Assembly: GCA_964560875.1 (NCBI GenBank)
Contig: CAZLMW010000097.1
Location: 1-31,008, forward strand
Source: CAZLMW01 sp964560875
GTDB taxonomy: Bacteria > Myxococcota_A > UBA9042
Direction: 5' to 3'
Length of the DNA: 31,008 bases
Part shown: in pieces, positions 8,776-18,817 of the stretch
How the letters are laid out: the number at the start of each line of letters is the position of its first letter
Numbering within the stretch: position 1 is the stretch's first letter
Program-made: the position numbers and the translations under genes
Notes under the pieces: model-generated
Databases searched by the model: none
Seen by the model: the letters and a program-made list of their open reading frames with translations, nothing else
Told to the model about the DNA's origin: nothing

Positions 8776-9105
8776 ATGGAAAGGCTCCACGGCCAAAAGG
8801 TCTGGGTTGTGCAGTTTGATGACGACGATGACTCGTTGATCGGTATCGTGGACAAGATCGCGGACGGATTCATCGCCCTGCGCAACGACGGCGAGCCGAT
8901 GCCGTCGCTCTACGTGAACCTGACCAACGTCAAGGAGATCGAGCTTTTCCGGGAAGAAGAGCGCGGGCGTCGCGGCCACCTTTCCGTCGTCCCGCTGCAT
9001 CAGCGGCGCGGCGCTTCGGGCAAATACGAGCGCGTCGAGCTCGCCGAGGTTGCCGCCCAGCTCAAAGAGATGTCCGAAGAAGACGGCGATGACGAAGACG
9101 CCTAG
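8776..9105 (+). CDS. Small acidic protein, function unknown
   Basis: The 109-residue cytoplasmic protein opens with a beta-rich segment containing a DDDDD run (15-19) that would suit a small barrel. A charged REEERGRRG stretch follows (59-67), and the C-terminus is helical and very acidic, ending EEDGDDEDA. I do not recognise a family. The ATG at 8776 has a GGGGGA site; reading further upstream in frame gives basic, non-coding-looking sequence. It is the first gene of a four-gene plus-strand cluster (then namZ, nadD and a DUF2520 gene) with 36 bases to the next gene, so co-transcription is likely. Confidence 0.7.
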   Translation: MERLHGQKVWVVQFDDDDDSLIGIVDKIADGFIALRNDGEPMPSLYVNLTNVKEIELFREEERGRRGHLSVVPLHQRRGASGKYERVELAEVAAQLKEMSEEDGDDEDA

Positions 9106-9141
9106 CAGCGCTCCCGCCCCCCTCTCGACTGGGAAAGACGC

Positions 9142-10400
<1,259 letters not shown>

Positions 10401-10404
<4 letters not shown>

Positions 10405-10970
10405 GCCGCCGCGTCGCCCTCTATGGCGGCAGCTTCGATCCGCCCCATCTCGGACACGTGTTCGCCGTCGCATGGGCGCTTTCGGTGCACGACGTCGATG
10501 AAGTCTGGGTGCTCCCCGTCTGCAAGCATGCGTTCGGCAAGGAACCGACCGATTTCGCCACCCGCATGTCCTGGTGTGACGCCGCGTTCGAGCTCTTCGG
10601 TGAGCGGGTGCAGGTCCGCGCCGATGAACAGCACGCCGTCGACGCTGGCGGCAACGGGACCACCGTCGCGCTGGTCGAATACCTTCTCGAGCGCGTCGAG
10701 GAACCGACCTCGTTCGCTGTGATGATCGGCACCGACCAGCTCCCCGACCTCGGCAGATGGCACCGATACGACGACCTCTGCAAGCTGGTCGAGTGGCTCG
10801 TCGTCGGTCGGCAAGGAAGCGTCGATTCTGTCGCGGACGCCAGCGTCGTCATCCCCAACGTCAGCTCGACGGCCATCCGCGTCATGCTGGCCCATGGACA
10901 GCGCCCCGTCGGATTGGTCCCTCACCGCGTGCTCGAACGCATGCCTGCGCTGGGAGATGGCGATGACTGA
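10401..10970 (+). CDS. nadD: Nicotinate-nucleotide adenylyltransferase family protein
   Basis: The family transfers AMP from ATP to nicotinate mononucleotide in NAD synthesis. The 189-residue product has the nucleotidyltransferase signature GGSFDPPHLGH with the HxGH catalytic pair at H16 and H19, the conserved GTDQL-x-DLGRWH segment (110-121) and the C-terminal SSTAIR motif (155-160). The length is at the short end for NadD. It starts with GTG inside the namZ stop and ends inside the next gene (eight-base overlap), so the three genes are probably translationally coupled. The TDQL in place of the more usual ADAL means a relaxed or different nucleotide substrate is possible. Confidence 0.85.
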
Positions 10971-11885
10971 CCTGCCGCCGCTCGATGTCGGGATCATCGG
11001 CGCTGGCCGGGCCGGTACGGCGGTAGCTGTGGCCTTGGCGCGGGCGGGCGCTGCGGTTTGCCTCGTCGCACGGAACGCCGATCGCCAGGCTGCCCTCATC
11101 CACTATTTCGAAGGCCATGAGCTCGATGTCGACGTCACCGACGACCACGCCGCTGCCTTGGCGCGCCCGTACGCGCTTTTTGCGACGGCTGATCGCGATC
11201 TCGATGCTGCTGCCGAGGCCGCACAACGTGGTGCCGCGCCGTCTCGTATCTGGCTGCACCTGAGCGGCGTCGCGTCACCGGATGTGCTCGATCCCGGCGG
11301 CCGAACGCGGGCTGCGGGCGTGTTTGTCGGCTCATGCCACCCGCTTTGCGCCATCCTCGACCCGCTCGCGCTGCCCGCCGACGATCTCGACCTAGCGACC
11401 CGCCCCTTACGCGGCGCATTCTTCGCCATCGCGGGAGACGCCCCAGCCGCCGACGTTGCGCGGCATGTCGCCACGGCTTGCGGCGGTGATCCGCACGACC
11501 TCGCCGTTGCTCATCGCGCCGCCTATCACGCGGCTGCAACCGTGGTCGCCAATGACCTGGTTGCGTTGCTCCACGTCGGCGAGACGCTTGTCGCCCAGTC
11601 CGGCCTCGACCCGCTCATCGCCCGGCGGGCGCTTGTCCACCTGTCGCGGACCGCTGTCGACGCGGTGCAAGACGCTTCGTGCGCGCCCGGCAGGGAACTG
11701 GCGGACGGACTGACCGGAGCGGTGGGCCGAGGCGACGCGGTCACGCTGACTCGCCACCTCGACGCGCTCACCGATGACGCGCACGGCCGCGAATCGCACC
11801 GGCTGCTGTCCGCCGTCTTGTTCGAATTGGTCCGGCAGCGGTTGCCCGAAGATGCGCGCCAAGCTGTCGCCGAGGCCCTGGGCCT

Positions 11886-11901
<16 letters not shown>
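10963..11901 (+). CDS. Rossmann-like plus DUF2520 domain protein (putative oxidoreductase)
   Basis: The 312-residue protein starts with a nucleotide-binding fold, GIIGAGRAG (10-18), giving GxGxxG at 13-18 as in pyrroline-5-carboxylate reductase relatives. An SCHPL segment (124-128) corresponds to the conserved HPL of DUF2520 proteins. A helical C-terminal domain with HRAAYHAAATVVANDLVAL matches the DUF2520 dimerisation helix. The family is a predicted NAD(P)-dependent dehydrogenase with no firm substrate; family members often sit near pantothenate or nucleotide-cofactor genes, and here it follows nadD. GGGAG lies six bases before the ATG at 10963. The 3' end overlaps the convergent sigma-54 regulator by 16 bases. 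Confidence 0.82.
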
Positions 11902-13568
<1,667 letters not shown>

Positions 13569-13733
13569 GTGTGTCCAATTGCCGGTTACGGCGAAGAGCG
13601 CAGCGTGGTCATAAAGCGATGCGGCACCGTATCGGATCGGCCTGCACGAAGCAATCCAAGGCGCGGTTCCGTGTGTGCACAGGGGCGCTTCTGTGCCGCC
13701 CTCTGTCGGGCTACTATCGGCCACGGAGTCCAC

Positions 13734-14870
13734 GTGAACGAGCCCGACAACGCTGCCGCAAAGCCCTACATCGCGCCGTCTGTCTGGCAGGGCATCGACG
13801 TCGCATCCATGCCGCGGCAGCAGCTCCGCGAGGCCTTTGAGGAGCGCGGCGACAAACGTTTTCGCGCCGATCAGCTCTTCCGGTGGCTCCATCGTCGGCT
13901 CGAACTCGACGTCGACGCGATGAGCGACCTGCCCGCCAAGCTCCGCGCTCGACTCGCCGCAGCCATCCCGCCCGCGCGCCTCGAGCTCGTCCACGCCGCG
14001 ACATCCGCCATCGATTCGTCCCGCAAAGTGGTCCTCGCGACCGGGGCCGGCCATGTGATCGAGTCGGTCATCATGCCCATGGGCGGCGGCTACGTGACGC
14101 AGTGTCTGTCTTCGCAGGTCGGATGCCGCATGGGATGCGACTTCTGCGCGACGGCCGAGATGAAGGTCCGCGCCGACCTCACCGCGGCCGAAATCGTGCA
14201 GCAAGTTGCGGTCGCCTGCCGCTACCTCGAGGAGCAGGGGATGGCGCGTGGCGGCGTCGCGGGTGGTGTGACAGGCCCGTTGGCCGCGCGTCCCCACAAC
14301 CTCGTGTTCATGGGCATGGGCGAGCCGCTCGATAACTTCTCGGCCGTGGTCGATGCGCTGAGCATCCTCACCGACGAAAAGGGCTACGGATTCTCGCCTC
14401 GCCGCATCACCGTGTCGACAAGCGGTATCGCCAAGCGCATTCCGGACCTGGCGCGGTTGCACCCCGGCGTCAACATCGCGTGGTCGCTGACGGCCACAAC
14501 CGATGAGGTCCGCGAGCGCTTGATGCCCGTCGGCCGCGGCGTCTCGATCGCCAAGATGATGCAGGCGTTGGCGGCCGTTCCCGCACGCTCGAGCCGCAAG
14601 ATCACCTTCGAGTATGCGCTGCTCGCCGGCGTCAACGATTCGCTCGACGACGCGCGCCGTTTGGCGCAGATGTGCAAATCCCTCGGCGCCCACGTCAACG
14701 CCATCCCGTTCAACGTCTACCCCGGCGCCCGCTACGAGCGCCCTTCGCGCAACGTTGTCCGCAGGTTCGCCCGCGCTGTCGAACGCGCCGGCGGCACGAT
14801 CAGCCTGCGCGAATCCAAGGGCCAGGACATCGGCGCCGCTTGCGGCCAGCTGGCCGGCGAACACGTCTGA
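13734..14870 (+). CDS. rlmN: Dual-specificity 23S rRNA/tRNA adenine-C2 methyltransferase RlmN
   Basis: RlmN is a radical-SAM enzyme that methylates C2 of A2503 in 23S rRNA and A37 of some tRNAs. In the 378-residue product the CxxxCxxC cluster ligands are C131, C135 and C138 (CRMGCDFC). GMGEPLDNF (194-202) is the SAM-binding GGE-type element, and the methyl-carrying cysteine near the C-terminus is C370 in DIGAACGQL. An IES segment with E111 aligns with the conserved N-terminal glutamate. A Gly/Ala-rich stretch (about 169-186) looks like a small insertion before PHNLVFMGMGEP. The start is GTG at 13734 with GGAG six bases upstream. It is divergent from the regulator and followed by a strong hairpin. 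Confidence 0.96.
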   Translation: MNEPDNAAAKPYIAPSVWQGIDVASMPRQQLREAFEERGDKRFRADQLFRWLHRRLELDVDAMSDLPAKLRARLAAAIPPARLELVHAATSAIDSSRKVVLATGAGHVIESVIMPMGGGYVTQCLSSQVGCRMGCDFCATAEMKVRADLTAAEIVQQVAVACRYLEEQGMARGGVAGGVTGPLAARPHNLVFMGMGEPLDNFSAVVDALSILTDEKGYGFSPRRITVSTSGIAKRIPDLARLHPGVNIAWSLTATTDEVRERLMPVGRGVSIAKMMQALAAVPARSSRKITFEYALLAGVNDSLDDARRLAQMCKSLGAHVNAIPFNVYPGARYERPSRNVVRRFARAVERAGGTISLRESKGQDIGAACGQLAGEHV

Positions 14871-14883
14871 GTCGTCCAAAAGC

Positions 14884-14922
14884 ACACGCGGGGTGCCGGC
14901 ACCGTGCCAGCACCCCGCGTGT
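14884..14922 (+). terminator. Hairpin downstream of rlmN
   Basis: A perfect 13-base inverted repeat (ACACGCGGGGTGC, 14884-14896, pairing with 14910-14922). Its loop itself contains GGCA-CCG-TGCC, so the stem can extend to 17 pairs around one mismatch. It starts 13 bases after the rlmN stop. No T-run follows, so termination may be imperfect or factor-dependent. Confidence 0.65.
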
Positions 14923-14999
14923 TGAGGGGCAGGGTTGTGTTCTTTGTCGTTAGAGCACCGAACAGCAATGCTTCTCGGTGCATGGTTTCTATGTCGTTG

Positions 15000-15098
15000 G
15001 GGGACTATGAGCGTCCCCACGCCCCGAAAAGTGTCATTTTCGTGGCGTTCCCCATCCCAGACCGCCGATTCCTGATCGGCGCTCTAGCAGACTGCGCC
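15000..15098 (+). repeat. Dispersed structured repeat, copy A
   Basis: Components in order: hairpin GGGGAC/GTCCCC (15000-15005 with 15013-15018), seven bases, box GAAAAGTGTCATTTTC (15026-15041), about 45 bases, box GCAGACTGC (15087-15095) continuing as GCC. The same order occurs in copies B and C. Confidence 0.65.
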
Positions 15099-15132
15099 GT
15101 AAATCGTGTCGGTCATCGTGGGGGACGCAATT

Positions 15133-15215
15133 GCAGTCTGCCGCGCGGAGCGCGAATTTGGGGTGAGGCCGGAAAAATGACACTTTTTTCGGTCGAGGGG
15201 GCTGTTTCAGCCCCC
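15133..15215 (-). repeat. Dispersed structured repeat, copy B (inverted)
   Basis: Read on the minus strand: hairpin GGGGGCTG/CAGCCCCC (15215-15197), six bases, box GAAAAAAGTGTCATTTTTC (15190-15172), about 30 bases including an internal CGCGC/GCGCG palindrome, then GCAGACTGC (15141-15133). Another GCAGACTGCGCC box lies on the 5' side at 15264-15253, inside the end of the MYXO-CTERM gene. Confidence 0.65.
15197..15215 (-). terminator. Hairpin over the stop codon of the MYXO-CTERM gene
   Basis: An eight-pair stem GGGGGCTG/CAGCCCCC with a three-base loop. The TGA stop codon (15209-15207) lies at the junction of stem and loop. A run of A rather than T follows on the minus strand, so it is a weak intrinsic terminator at best; it may instead stabilise the mRNA 3' end. 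It is also the hairpin of repeat copy B. Confidence 0.5.
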
Positions 15216-16574
15216 TTGCAAACAACGAGCACCTGCGCCGAGGCGAAGCTTTGGCGCAGTCTGCCAGGCGGCGCCGCGTCGGCGGAGCAGGAGCAGGCCG
15301 AGGCACATCAGCATGGCGAGCCCACCACCGGCGGGCACGTGACCCGAACCGCTGGCCGTGCAGCCACCCGCGACTGCGCCACCCGCCGCGCCGCCGTCGG
15401 CGCTGAGCGCAGCTTCCTGGCCGGCCGGCGCGCCCGAGCCGCCGCCGCTATTCGCCGCGTCGTTGTTGCTGCCCGGCTGGTTGGTGGACTTGGAGTCGAC
15501 GGTCGCCTCACCTGCGCCGAAACCGCCCGCGAGCTTCAGCTTGAAGGTCTCGTCCTTGGCGATCGCGCTCTCGAGCGACTGCATGGAGTTGCCGCACGAC
15601 TCGCCGATCTCTTTGCAGGTCTTCGCCGCGGTGTCGTTGTCGATGACGCACTGCTGCGCGGTCGCGAGCTCGATGGTGGCGACCTTGAGGGCCTTGAGCG
15701 CGCTGCACATCGTCGCGCAAGCCTGCACGTCCATGCCCGACTTCTTGGTGCCGTTCTTCTTGGCGTCTTCGTCGGGCGAGTCGGGGTTGGCCTTCTTCTC
15801 GCCTTCGTCGCCGTCTTCCTTGTCGTCGTCTTTCTTCGGAGTCTGGGGCTTGCCGTCGGGCGCGGGGGTGTCCTTGTCGGTCTTGTTCTCGTCGTCTTCG
15901 TCACCCTTGTCGTCTTTGTCGCCCTTGTCGTCTTTTTCACCTTTGTCGGGTCCGCCGCCCGAGCCGGGGGTGTCCTGGCCGCTGCTGCCCGCGCTGCTAC
16001 CGCTGCTGCCCGAGCCCGGGGAAGGAATCGGCGTGGGTTCGGTCGTGCTGGTCGGCTTGCTGCTGCCGAGCTGATCGCACTTGGCGGCGATCGAGCAGAA
16101 CTTCTGGCAGCCCGGGTCGACCTTGACCTTGTCGAACTTGACGATGCACACGCCGACCTTGGTCGGGCACTGCAGCGCGGGGTCTTTCGTTGTGGTGTTG
16201 GACGTGTTGCCCTTGTCAGTGCCCTTGTCCTGCGAGTCGCCGCCACCCGACGGGGTCTTCTTGGGCTCGCTCGAGCTCGAGCCGCTGCCGGCCGAACCGC
16301 TCTTGCCGCCGCTGGGCGCGGGCTCGGTGCCGCCACTCACGGGGACGGCGACGGAAACGGTGCCGTGCGGGCAGGAGAAGTCGCAGACCTCGAACGACGC
16401 ACAGCCGCTGTCGGACTTGCAGAGCATCGAATCGGGCATGCAAGCGCCGGCGTGACAGGTCGACCCGCTCTTGCACGCTGTCTTGCTGTCGCAGAAGTCG
16501 AGGGCGCTGGCGGGGGCCGCGAAAAGCACCAGCGCGGCGGCGGTCATCAGAGTGGTGCGGAGTTGCTTGGTCAT
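15207..16574 (-). CDS. Exported cysteine-rich protein with MYXO-CTERM-like sorting tail
   Basis: The 455-residue protein is exported by an N-terminal signal peptide (cleavage near PASA-LDF, residue 24-25). A Cys-rich segment follows (C28-C68) with spacing like a small disulfide-bonded module, then a Ser/Gly linker, a short Cys cluster (C136-C166), and a long disordered Asp/Lys/Gly/Pro stretch (about 172-280). A helical four-Cys segment (C286-C327) and another Ala/Gly linker come next. The end is GGCTASG, a hydrophobic helix (about 417-430) and RRR (431-433), the Cys-helix-Arg pattern of MYXO-CTERM tails that are processed at the cell envelope. Unusually, 22 residues continue after RRR. The ATG at 16574 has GGGAGAAAG just upstream. 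An exact sigma-54 promoter precedes it. Function unknown; surface anchoring is inferred. Confidence 0.88.
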   Translation of the reverse strand: MTKQLRTTLMTAAALVLFAAPASALDFCDSKTACKSGSTCHAGACMPDSMLCKSDSGCASFEVCDFSCPHGTVSVAVPVSGGTEPAPSGGKSGSAGSGSSSSEPKKTPSGGGDSQDKGTDKGNTSNTTTKDPALQCPTKVGVCIVKFDKVKVDPGCQKFCSIAAKCDQLGSSKPTSTTEPTPIPSPGSGSSGSSAGSSGQDTPGSGGGPDKGEKDDKGDKDDKGDEDDENKTDKDTPAPDGKPQTPKKDDDKEDGDEGEKKANPDSPDEDAKKNGTKKSGMDVQACATMCSALKALKVATIELATAQQCVIDNDTAAKTCKEIGESCGNSMQSLESAIAKDETFKLKLAGGFGAGEATVDSKSTNQPGSNNDAANSGGGSGAPAGQEAALSADGGAAGGAVAGGCTASGSGHVPAGGGLAMLMCLGLLLLRRRGAAWQTAPKLRLGAGARCLQGG

Positions 16575-16634
16575 CTCTTTCTCCCAATGGGTGGGCGGAC
16601 GCATTCCGTCGCCGCCTTGTGCCGCTGGGATAGA

Positions 16635-16649
16635 GCAAGGCCCGTGCCA
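16635..16649 (-). promoter_or_regulatory. Sigma-54 promoter (-24/-12)
   Basis: On the minus strand TGGCACGGGCCTTGC matches the sigma-54 consensus TGGCACG-N4-TTGC at every specified base, with T before and T after also fitting YTGGCACG...TTGCW. The -12 GC is about 60 bases upstream of the ATG at 16574. The upstream flank is strikingly AT-rich for this genome, as expected for enhancer-dependent promoters. Confidence 0.8.
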
Positions 16650-16675
16650 AGCTCGGTCAAAAAAGTGACAAGTTA

Positions 16676-16686
16676 TTGATTATCAA
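16676..16686. promoter_or_regulatory. Small palindrome TTGAT-T-ATCAA
   Basis: A perfect 5-1-5 palindrome about 30 bases upstream of the sigma-54 -24 element, in AT-rich DNA. It could be an IHF-like bending region or a protein site; no stronger evidence. Confidence 0.3.
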
Positions 16687-16740
16687 ACGAATTTGAACGT
16701 CTCTGAGACCTTTAACGAGCCGCAAACAACGTCCAGAAGT

Positions 16741-16757
16741 GTGTAGTTTCTCTACAC
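16741..16757. promoter_or_regulatory. Dyad GTGTAG-TTTCT-CTACAC, candidate enhancer (UAS)
   Basis: A perfect inverted repeat with a five-base spacer, a form typical of sites for Fis-type HTH dimers. Its centre is roughly 110-125 bases upstream of the start point predicted from the sigma-54 promoter, within the usual range for NtrC-family enhancers. Confidence 0.5.
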
Positions 16758-16816
16758 TATTCAGAACAACAACAGCAGTGTTGAAATTTTCAGCAGGCGA
16801 AACAGGTACGCGAGTT

Positions 16817-16832
16817 CGTTCGGGCCCGAACG
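16817..16832. terminator. 16-base perfect palindrome after pepA
   Basis: CGTTCGGGCCCGAACG starts three bases after the pepA stop codon on the minus strand. It could form a short GC-rich hairpin (six pairs) ending the pepA message, without a T-run. A protein-binding palindrome is the alternative. Confidence 0.4.
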
Positions 16833-16835
16833 TTG

Positions 16836-18311
16836 CTACAGTCCGTCGACGACTGTGGCGATGAGGCCGACGCCGTAGCCGGTGGCGCGGTCATCGGGGA
16901 ACGCGGGGCCGGCGAGGTCGATGTGCAGCCAGCGCAGGTCGAGATCTTCGATGTGGCTGTACACGAACAGGCCCGCAGCCGCCGACGAGGCGTTCATGCG
17001 ATCGGCGACCGAGTTGCGCATATCGGCGACCTTGCTCTTGAACTCGGCGCGCAACAGCTCGGGGCTCCACAACATGGCGAGGCAGTGGTCGCCGCTCTCG
17101 TGGCCGGACTGGATGGCGAGGGCTTCGAGGTCGCCGCCGTTGCTCACGATGCCGGCGTGGTTCTTACCGGTGGCGATCAGCTGGGCACCGGTCAGGGTCG
17201 CGGCGTCGATGAGCACGCTCGGATTGTATTTGCGCGCGACGTAGGACGCGGCGTCGGCGAGGGCGAGCCGGCCTTCCGCGTCGGTGTTGTTGATCTCGAC
17301 CGTCTTGCCGCTGTGCATCTCGATGATGTCGTCGGGACGGTACGAGTCGGGGCCGATCGCGTTTTCGGCCATGCTCAGTGCCGCCACCACGCGCTTGCCG
17401 CCCTGGCGCCCGGCGAGGAGCTTGAACGCGCCGAGGACAGCTGCAGCGCCGCCCATGTCGCACTTCATCGTCAGCATGCGATCGCCGACGATCTTCAAAC
17501 TCAGGCCGCCGGTGTCGTACACGAGGCCCTTGCCGATCAGCGCGACGGTCTCGGTGGCGCCAGCGGGGTTGTAGTCGAGGATCACGACGCGCGGCGCGAC
17601 CATGGCGGTGCGACCAACGGCGTGCAGACCGCGCAGGCCTTCGTTCAGCAGGTCATCACCAACGATCGAGCTCACCGTCACGTCGGTCATGCCGTCGACC
17701 GCGTCGCGGGCTTCTTCCTCGAACACGGCGGTTGTCAGCTCGGCGGGGGGCATGTCCACGACGCGCTGGGCGAGTCGAACCGCTGCACTTCCACGCGCCA
17801 TATCGGCCAGGTCACCGGCGCCGCCTTCGCGGGTGCGCAGGACCACGGTCGCCTGGGACTCGCCGGATTCCTTGCCGTTGTCGGACGTCTTGCGCGAGTA
17901 CAGCGGGAACGAACGCGCGATACCGAGGGCTGCTCCAAACGCGTGGCTCGCGTCCGACAGCGCGACCACGACGCCGAATGTCTTGCCGTTGCCGCCGACA
18001 ACACCGCGCAGGCCGCTGTAGATCTCGTAGCTGTGTGTCGGGCTGAGGTGCCGCGACAAATCATCATGCAACGCGATGACGACCAGCTTTTCGGGGCCGC
18101 CGTTGGCCGAGGCGGGCAGCAGCGTCTTGGCCGCGCCGCCGAGCCTTCCCGGACGCGCGTCGTTGGCGAGCCGGGCGCCATATGCGGCGACATCCTCGCC
18201 AAGCCCGTCGAAAGGCCAGCCGTTGGCAAGATCGGCCGCCCGACCGATGCAAACCAGCGTCTGAACGCTGTCGAGATCGCCGATATCGGACACGAAACGG
18301 ACTTCACTCAT
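16836..18311 (-). CDS. pepA: M17 leucyl aminopeptidase family protein
   Basis: A two-metal cytoplasmic aminopeptidase that removes N-terminal residues in peptide turnover. The 491-residue length fits the family. The catalytic C-terminal domain shows K261 and D266 in GKGLVYDTGG, K273 in SLK, D285 in MKCDMGGAAAV, and the M17 signature NTDAEGRL with D344, E346 and R348. The N-terminal macro-like domain is divergent. The sequence GKGLVYDTGGLSLK resembles the NPEPL1-like branch more than classical PepA, so DNA-binding roles known for E. coli PepA should not be assumed. GGGAT precedes the ATG at 18311. It lies about 90 bases downstream of a tRNA terminator and probably has its own promoter there. 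Confidence 0.92.
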   Translation of the reverse strand: MSEVRFVSDIGDLDSVQTLVCIGRAADLANGWPFDGLGEDVAAYGARLANDARPGRLGGAAKTLLPASANGGPEKLVVIALHDDLSRHLSPTHSYEIYSGLRGVVGGNGKTFGVVVALSDASHAFGAALGIARSFPLYSRKTSDNGKESGESQATVVLRTREGGAGDLADMARGSAAVRLAQRVVDMPPAELTTAVFEEEARDAVDGMTDVTVSSIVGDDLLNEGLRGLHAVGRTAMVAPRVVILDYNPAGATETVALIGKGLVYDTGGLSLKIVGDRMLTMKCDMGGAAAVLGAFKLLAGRQGGKRVVAALSMAENAIGPDSYRPDDIIEMHSGKTVEINNTDAEGRLALADAASYVARKYNPSVLIDAATLTGAQLIATGKNHAGIVSNGGDLEALAIQSGHESGDHCLAMLWSPELLRAEFKSKVADMRNSVADRMNASSAAAGLFVYSHIEDLDLRWLHIDLAGPAFPDDRATGYGVGLIATVVDGL

Positions 18312-18397
18312 CGCACTATCCCAAGCCGCACCGCGGAGGCCCCGTGCAAAGACACCGAACCGGCGTCTCCGTTACGCGCGTGGCGTGCGGCTGCGGC

Positions 18398-18447
18398 AAA
18401 AACGGAAAACGGGAGACCATTCGTATGACCCACGAATGGCCTCCCGT
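18398..18447 (-). terminator. Intrinsic terminator of the tRNA unit
   Basis: On the minus strand the stem is 16 positions long, with 15 Watson-Crick pairs and one mismatch (18447-18432 with 18424-18409). The loop has seven bases, and TTTTCCGTTTTT follows. It begins ten bases after the end of tRNA-Ala, so it closes the tRNA transcript before pepA. Confidence 0.85.
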
Positions 18448-18456
18448 CGATCGAGG

Positions 18457-18529
18457 TGGAGCTGAGGGGGCTCGAACCCCTGACCTCTGCCTTGCGAAGG
18501 CAGCGCTCTCCCAGCTGAGCTACAACCCC
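18457..18529 (-). tRNA. tRNA-Ala (anticodon CGC)
   Basis: A 73-base cloverleaf folds fully: acceptor GGGGTTG/CAGCTCC with the alanine identity pair G3-U70, D-stem GCTC/GAGC, anticodon stem CTGCC/GGCAG with loop TTCGCAA, and T-arm AGGGG-TTCGAGC-CCCCT. The discriminator is A. The 3' CCA is not encoded (ACCT follows). Confidence 0.96.
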
Positions 18530-18656
18530 AACGTGTGGCGAACCGGACGTTTTCCTTGCGGTCTTTCGTCTTGGGTTCGTCATGGCCATCGAATACCTGC
18601 TCGACGCGCGGTCAAGAAGGTCCGCCGAAGCGGAAGGCCCGCCTGGTGTGAGGCGG

Positions 18657-18729
18657 TGCCCAGAGACAGACTTGAACTGCCGACACGGGGATTTTCAATC
18701 CCCTGCTCTACCACCTGAGCTATCTGGGC
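18657..18729 (-). tRNA. tRNA-Phe (anticodon GAA)
   Basis: A 73-base cloverleaf: acceptor GCCCAGA/TCTGGGC, D-stem GCTC/GAGC, anticodon stem GGGGA/TCCCC with loop TTGAAAA, T-stem GGCAG/CTGTC (with a G-T pair) and TTCAAGT loop, discriminator A, no encoded CCA. It lies 127 bases upstream of tRNA-Ala on the same strand. Confidence 0.96.
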
Positions 18730-18760
18730 AATGCGCCGCGAGAAGCGACGCGGGCGGCGA

Positions 18761-18789
18761 ACGATGCCCAATGTCCGCGAGGGTGTCAA
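18761..18789 (-). promoter_or_regulatory. Candidate promoter of the tRNA unit
   Basis: A perfect TTGACA (18789-18784) on the minus strand is followed after 17 bases by CATCGT (18766-18761), about 30 bases before tRNA-Phe. The -35 is ideal; the -10 is a weak match (3/6). Confidence 0.45.
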
Positions 18790-18817
18790 CATGATCTCAA
18801 CCGGACCACTGCGCGGG

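Larger units (their letters stand above)
14871..15206. other. 336-base intergenic region: terminator and two repeat copies
   Basis: No gene is supported here. The stretch holds the rlmN hairpin (14884-14922), a forward copy of a dispersed repeat (15000-15095), 37 intervening bases, an inverted copy (to 15133), and the 3' hairpin of the minus-strand gene. The two copies face each other tail to tail through their GCAGACTGC boxes. Confidence 0.7.

Noticed and set aside
13569..15020. N-terminal extension of about 480 residues for the sigma-54 regulator
   Set aside because: It runs antisense through rlmN, whose cluster ligands and motifs are intact, and the regulator's receiver domain starts right after the ATG at 13568.
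16656..16673. Possible fourth repeat copy (AAAAAAGTGACAAG)
   Set aside because: The core differs (GTGACA instead of GTGTCA), the T-run is absent, and no neighbouring hairpin or GCAGACTGC box is present.
14904..16679. 591-residue plus-strand frame rich in Ala, Arg and Val
   Set aside because: It is antisense to the MYXO-CTERM gene and crosses two repeat copies. The minus-strand gene has signal peptide, Shine-Dalgarno site and promoter.
16833..18428. 531-residue plus-strand frame
   Set aside because: Shadow of the aminopeptidase, whose metal ligands and signature are all in the minus-strand frame.
18308..18589. 93-residue minus-strand reading frame containing VVAQLGERCLRKAEVRGSSPLSS
   Set aside because: It is the translation of the tRNA-Ala gene, a common false protein. 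The cloverleaf is complete.
18580..18792. 70-residue minus-strand frame with QVVEQGIENPRVGSSSLSLG
   Set aside because: It is the translation of the tRNA-Phe gene. The plus-strand frames with GARTPDLCLAKAALSQLSYN and LNCRHGDFQSPALPPELS are the antisense of the same tRNAs.
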